DNA of 64,000 nucleotides. It comes from Paraburkholderia sp. HP33-1 (lineage in GTDB: Bacteria > Pseudomonadota > Gammaproteobacteria > Burkholderiales > Burkholderiaceae). The stretch spans positions 992,001 through 1,056,000 of the forward strand of contig NZ_JAJEJR010000002.1 in assembly GCF_021390595.1 (NCBI RefSeq), given 5' to 3'. The position numbers were made by a program, and so were the translations under genes. The notes beneath the pieces are model-generated. The model had not been told where the DNA came from, did not search any database, and saw only the letters and a list, made by a program, of their open reading frames with translations. How positions within the stretch are numbered: position 1 is the first letter of the stretch; the number at the start of each line of letters is the position of its first letter. This document shows positions 63,642-64,000 of the stretch, one piece after another.

Positions 63642-64000
63642 ATGATGAAAAATATCCACAAGCGCGGACTGCTGGACTCCGGCGGTCCACTCGCCGTGAG
63701 TGCCGTTCTTTGTCTCGGCCTCGTTCCCTGTGCGTTCGCGCAGACAGCCGGCGAAGGCACGCAGGCGCAAGCGGCGCCCGCCGATCAGACCGCCGCCGCA
63801 CCGACGGGAGTGTGGGAGCGCTCGAACCTGCTCGGCGACATGGGTGGCTTGCGTCCCTGGCTCGGCAACTATGGCGTGACGTTCAATCTGCAGGAGACCA
63901 GCGAGTACATGGGCAACGTGTCGGGCGGCACGAATCGTGGCGGCGCTTATCAGGGCTTGACCCAGTTCGGACTCGTCGTCGATACGCAGAAGGCCTTTGG
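63642..64000 (+). CDS. OprB-type carbohydrate porin, 3' end cut by window
   Basis: Start of an outer-membrane protein. A signal peptide (PLAVSAVLCLGLVPCAFA) is followed by an Ala/Gln-rich linker and then the OprB opening SNLLGDMGGLRPWLGNYGVTF and LQETSEYMGNVSGG. OprB porins admit sugars such as glucose. The two adjacent ATGs (63642, 63645) are equivalent; no clear binding site. The frame runs off the right edge after about 119 codons. Confidence 0.85.
   Translation, partial: MMKNIHKRGLLDSGGPLAVSAVLCLGLVPCAFAQTAGEGTQAQAAPADQTAAAPTGVWERSNLLGDMGGLRPWLGNYGVTFNLQETSEYMGNVSGGTNRGGAYQGLTQFGLVVDTQKAF

Noticed and set aside
1..64000. CRISPR arrays, tRNA, rRNA or insertion sequences
   Set aside because: Reading the gaps I saw no regularly spaced repeats, no T-loop-like tRNA sequence and no transposase; a covariance search would be needed to exclude unusual RNAs.

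Overview
The window is high-GC DNA with the gene content of a Burkholderiaceae genome, most likely a Paraburkholderia or Burkholderia species. The clues are the type VI secretion (T6SS) gene set, an RpfR-type c-di-GMP regulator, a DUF4148 protein, paired LysR/TetR/RpiR regulators and strong GC3 codon bias that opens long antisense frames everywhere. It reads as secondary-chromosome or accessory-rich sequence: one large secretion locus, then many short metabolic, transport and regulatory units. I saw no rRNA, tRNA, CRISPR array or insertion sequence.

Region 1 (1-17143) is the distal half of a T6SS locus. On the plus strand are tssH/clpV (cut by the left edge), a DUF4280 PAAR-like protein, vgrG, an FHA protein (tagH), tssK, an OmpA-fused tssL, tssM and tagF. 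Facing it is a very tight minus-strand operon: a FecR-domain protein, a membrane DUF3365 protein with a CxxCH haem motif, a Ser/Thr kinase and a PP2C phosphatase. This looks like a post-translational control module for the secretion system. tssJ and the sheath/baseplate genes are not visible and may lie to the left.

Region 2 (17241-19020) is an unassigned two-gene unit: a 44-residue protein with an excellent ribosome binding site and a 511-residue protein with amphipathic/hydrophobic helices, ending in a strong terminator. Its position beside the T6SS makes it a candidate effector or accessory unit.

Region 3 (19510-31857) holds an AraC regulator, a DHA2 drug exporter, two alpha/beta hydrolases, a stand-alone MreB paralogue, a conserved hypothetical protein behind an orphan intrinsic terminator, citrate synthase, a glycogen-debranching-type glucosidase coupled to a DUF429 protein, and an LprI-like protein. 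Region 4 (31887-39684) looks more accessory: a LysR/oxidoreductase/metallo-hydrolase group, gallate dioxygenase with a divergent LysR regulator, and an AbiE-like type IV toxin-antitoxin pair with repeated operator-like motifs.

Region 5 (39811-49122) has an RpiR regulator controlling a class III aminotransferase and a carboxymuconolactone-decarboxylase-like protein, then DUF4148, OsmC, a TetR regulator with a second DHA2 exporter, a DUF2158 protein, a superinfection-immunity-family protein and an M20 dipeptidase. Region 6 (49197-64000) has an RpfR-like GGDEF/EAL protein, the long Lhr helicase, an aldo/keto reductase, a beta-propeller protein with a fatty acid hydroxylase, a two-gene ABC importer with a fused double permease, a non-coding stretch holding a large inverted repeat and a candidate small transcript, and the start of an OprB-type porin cut by the right edge.
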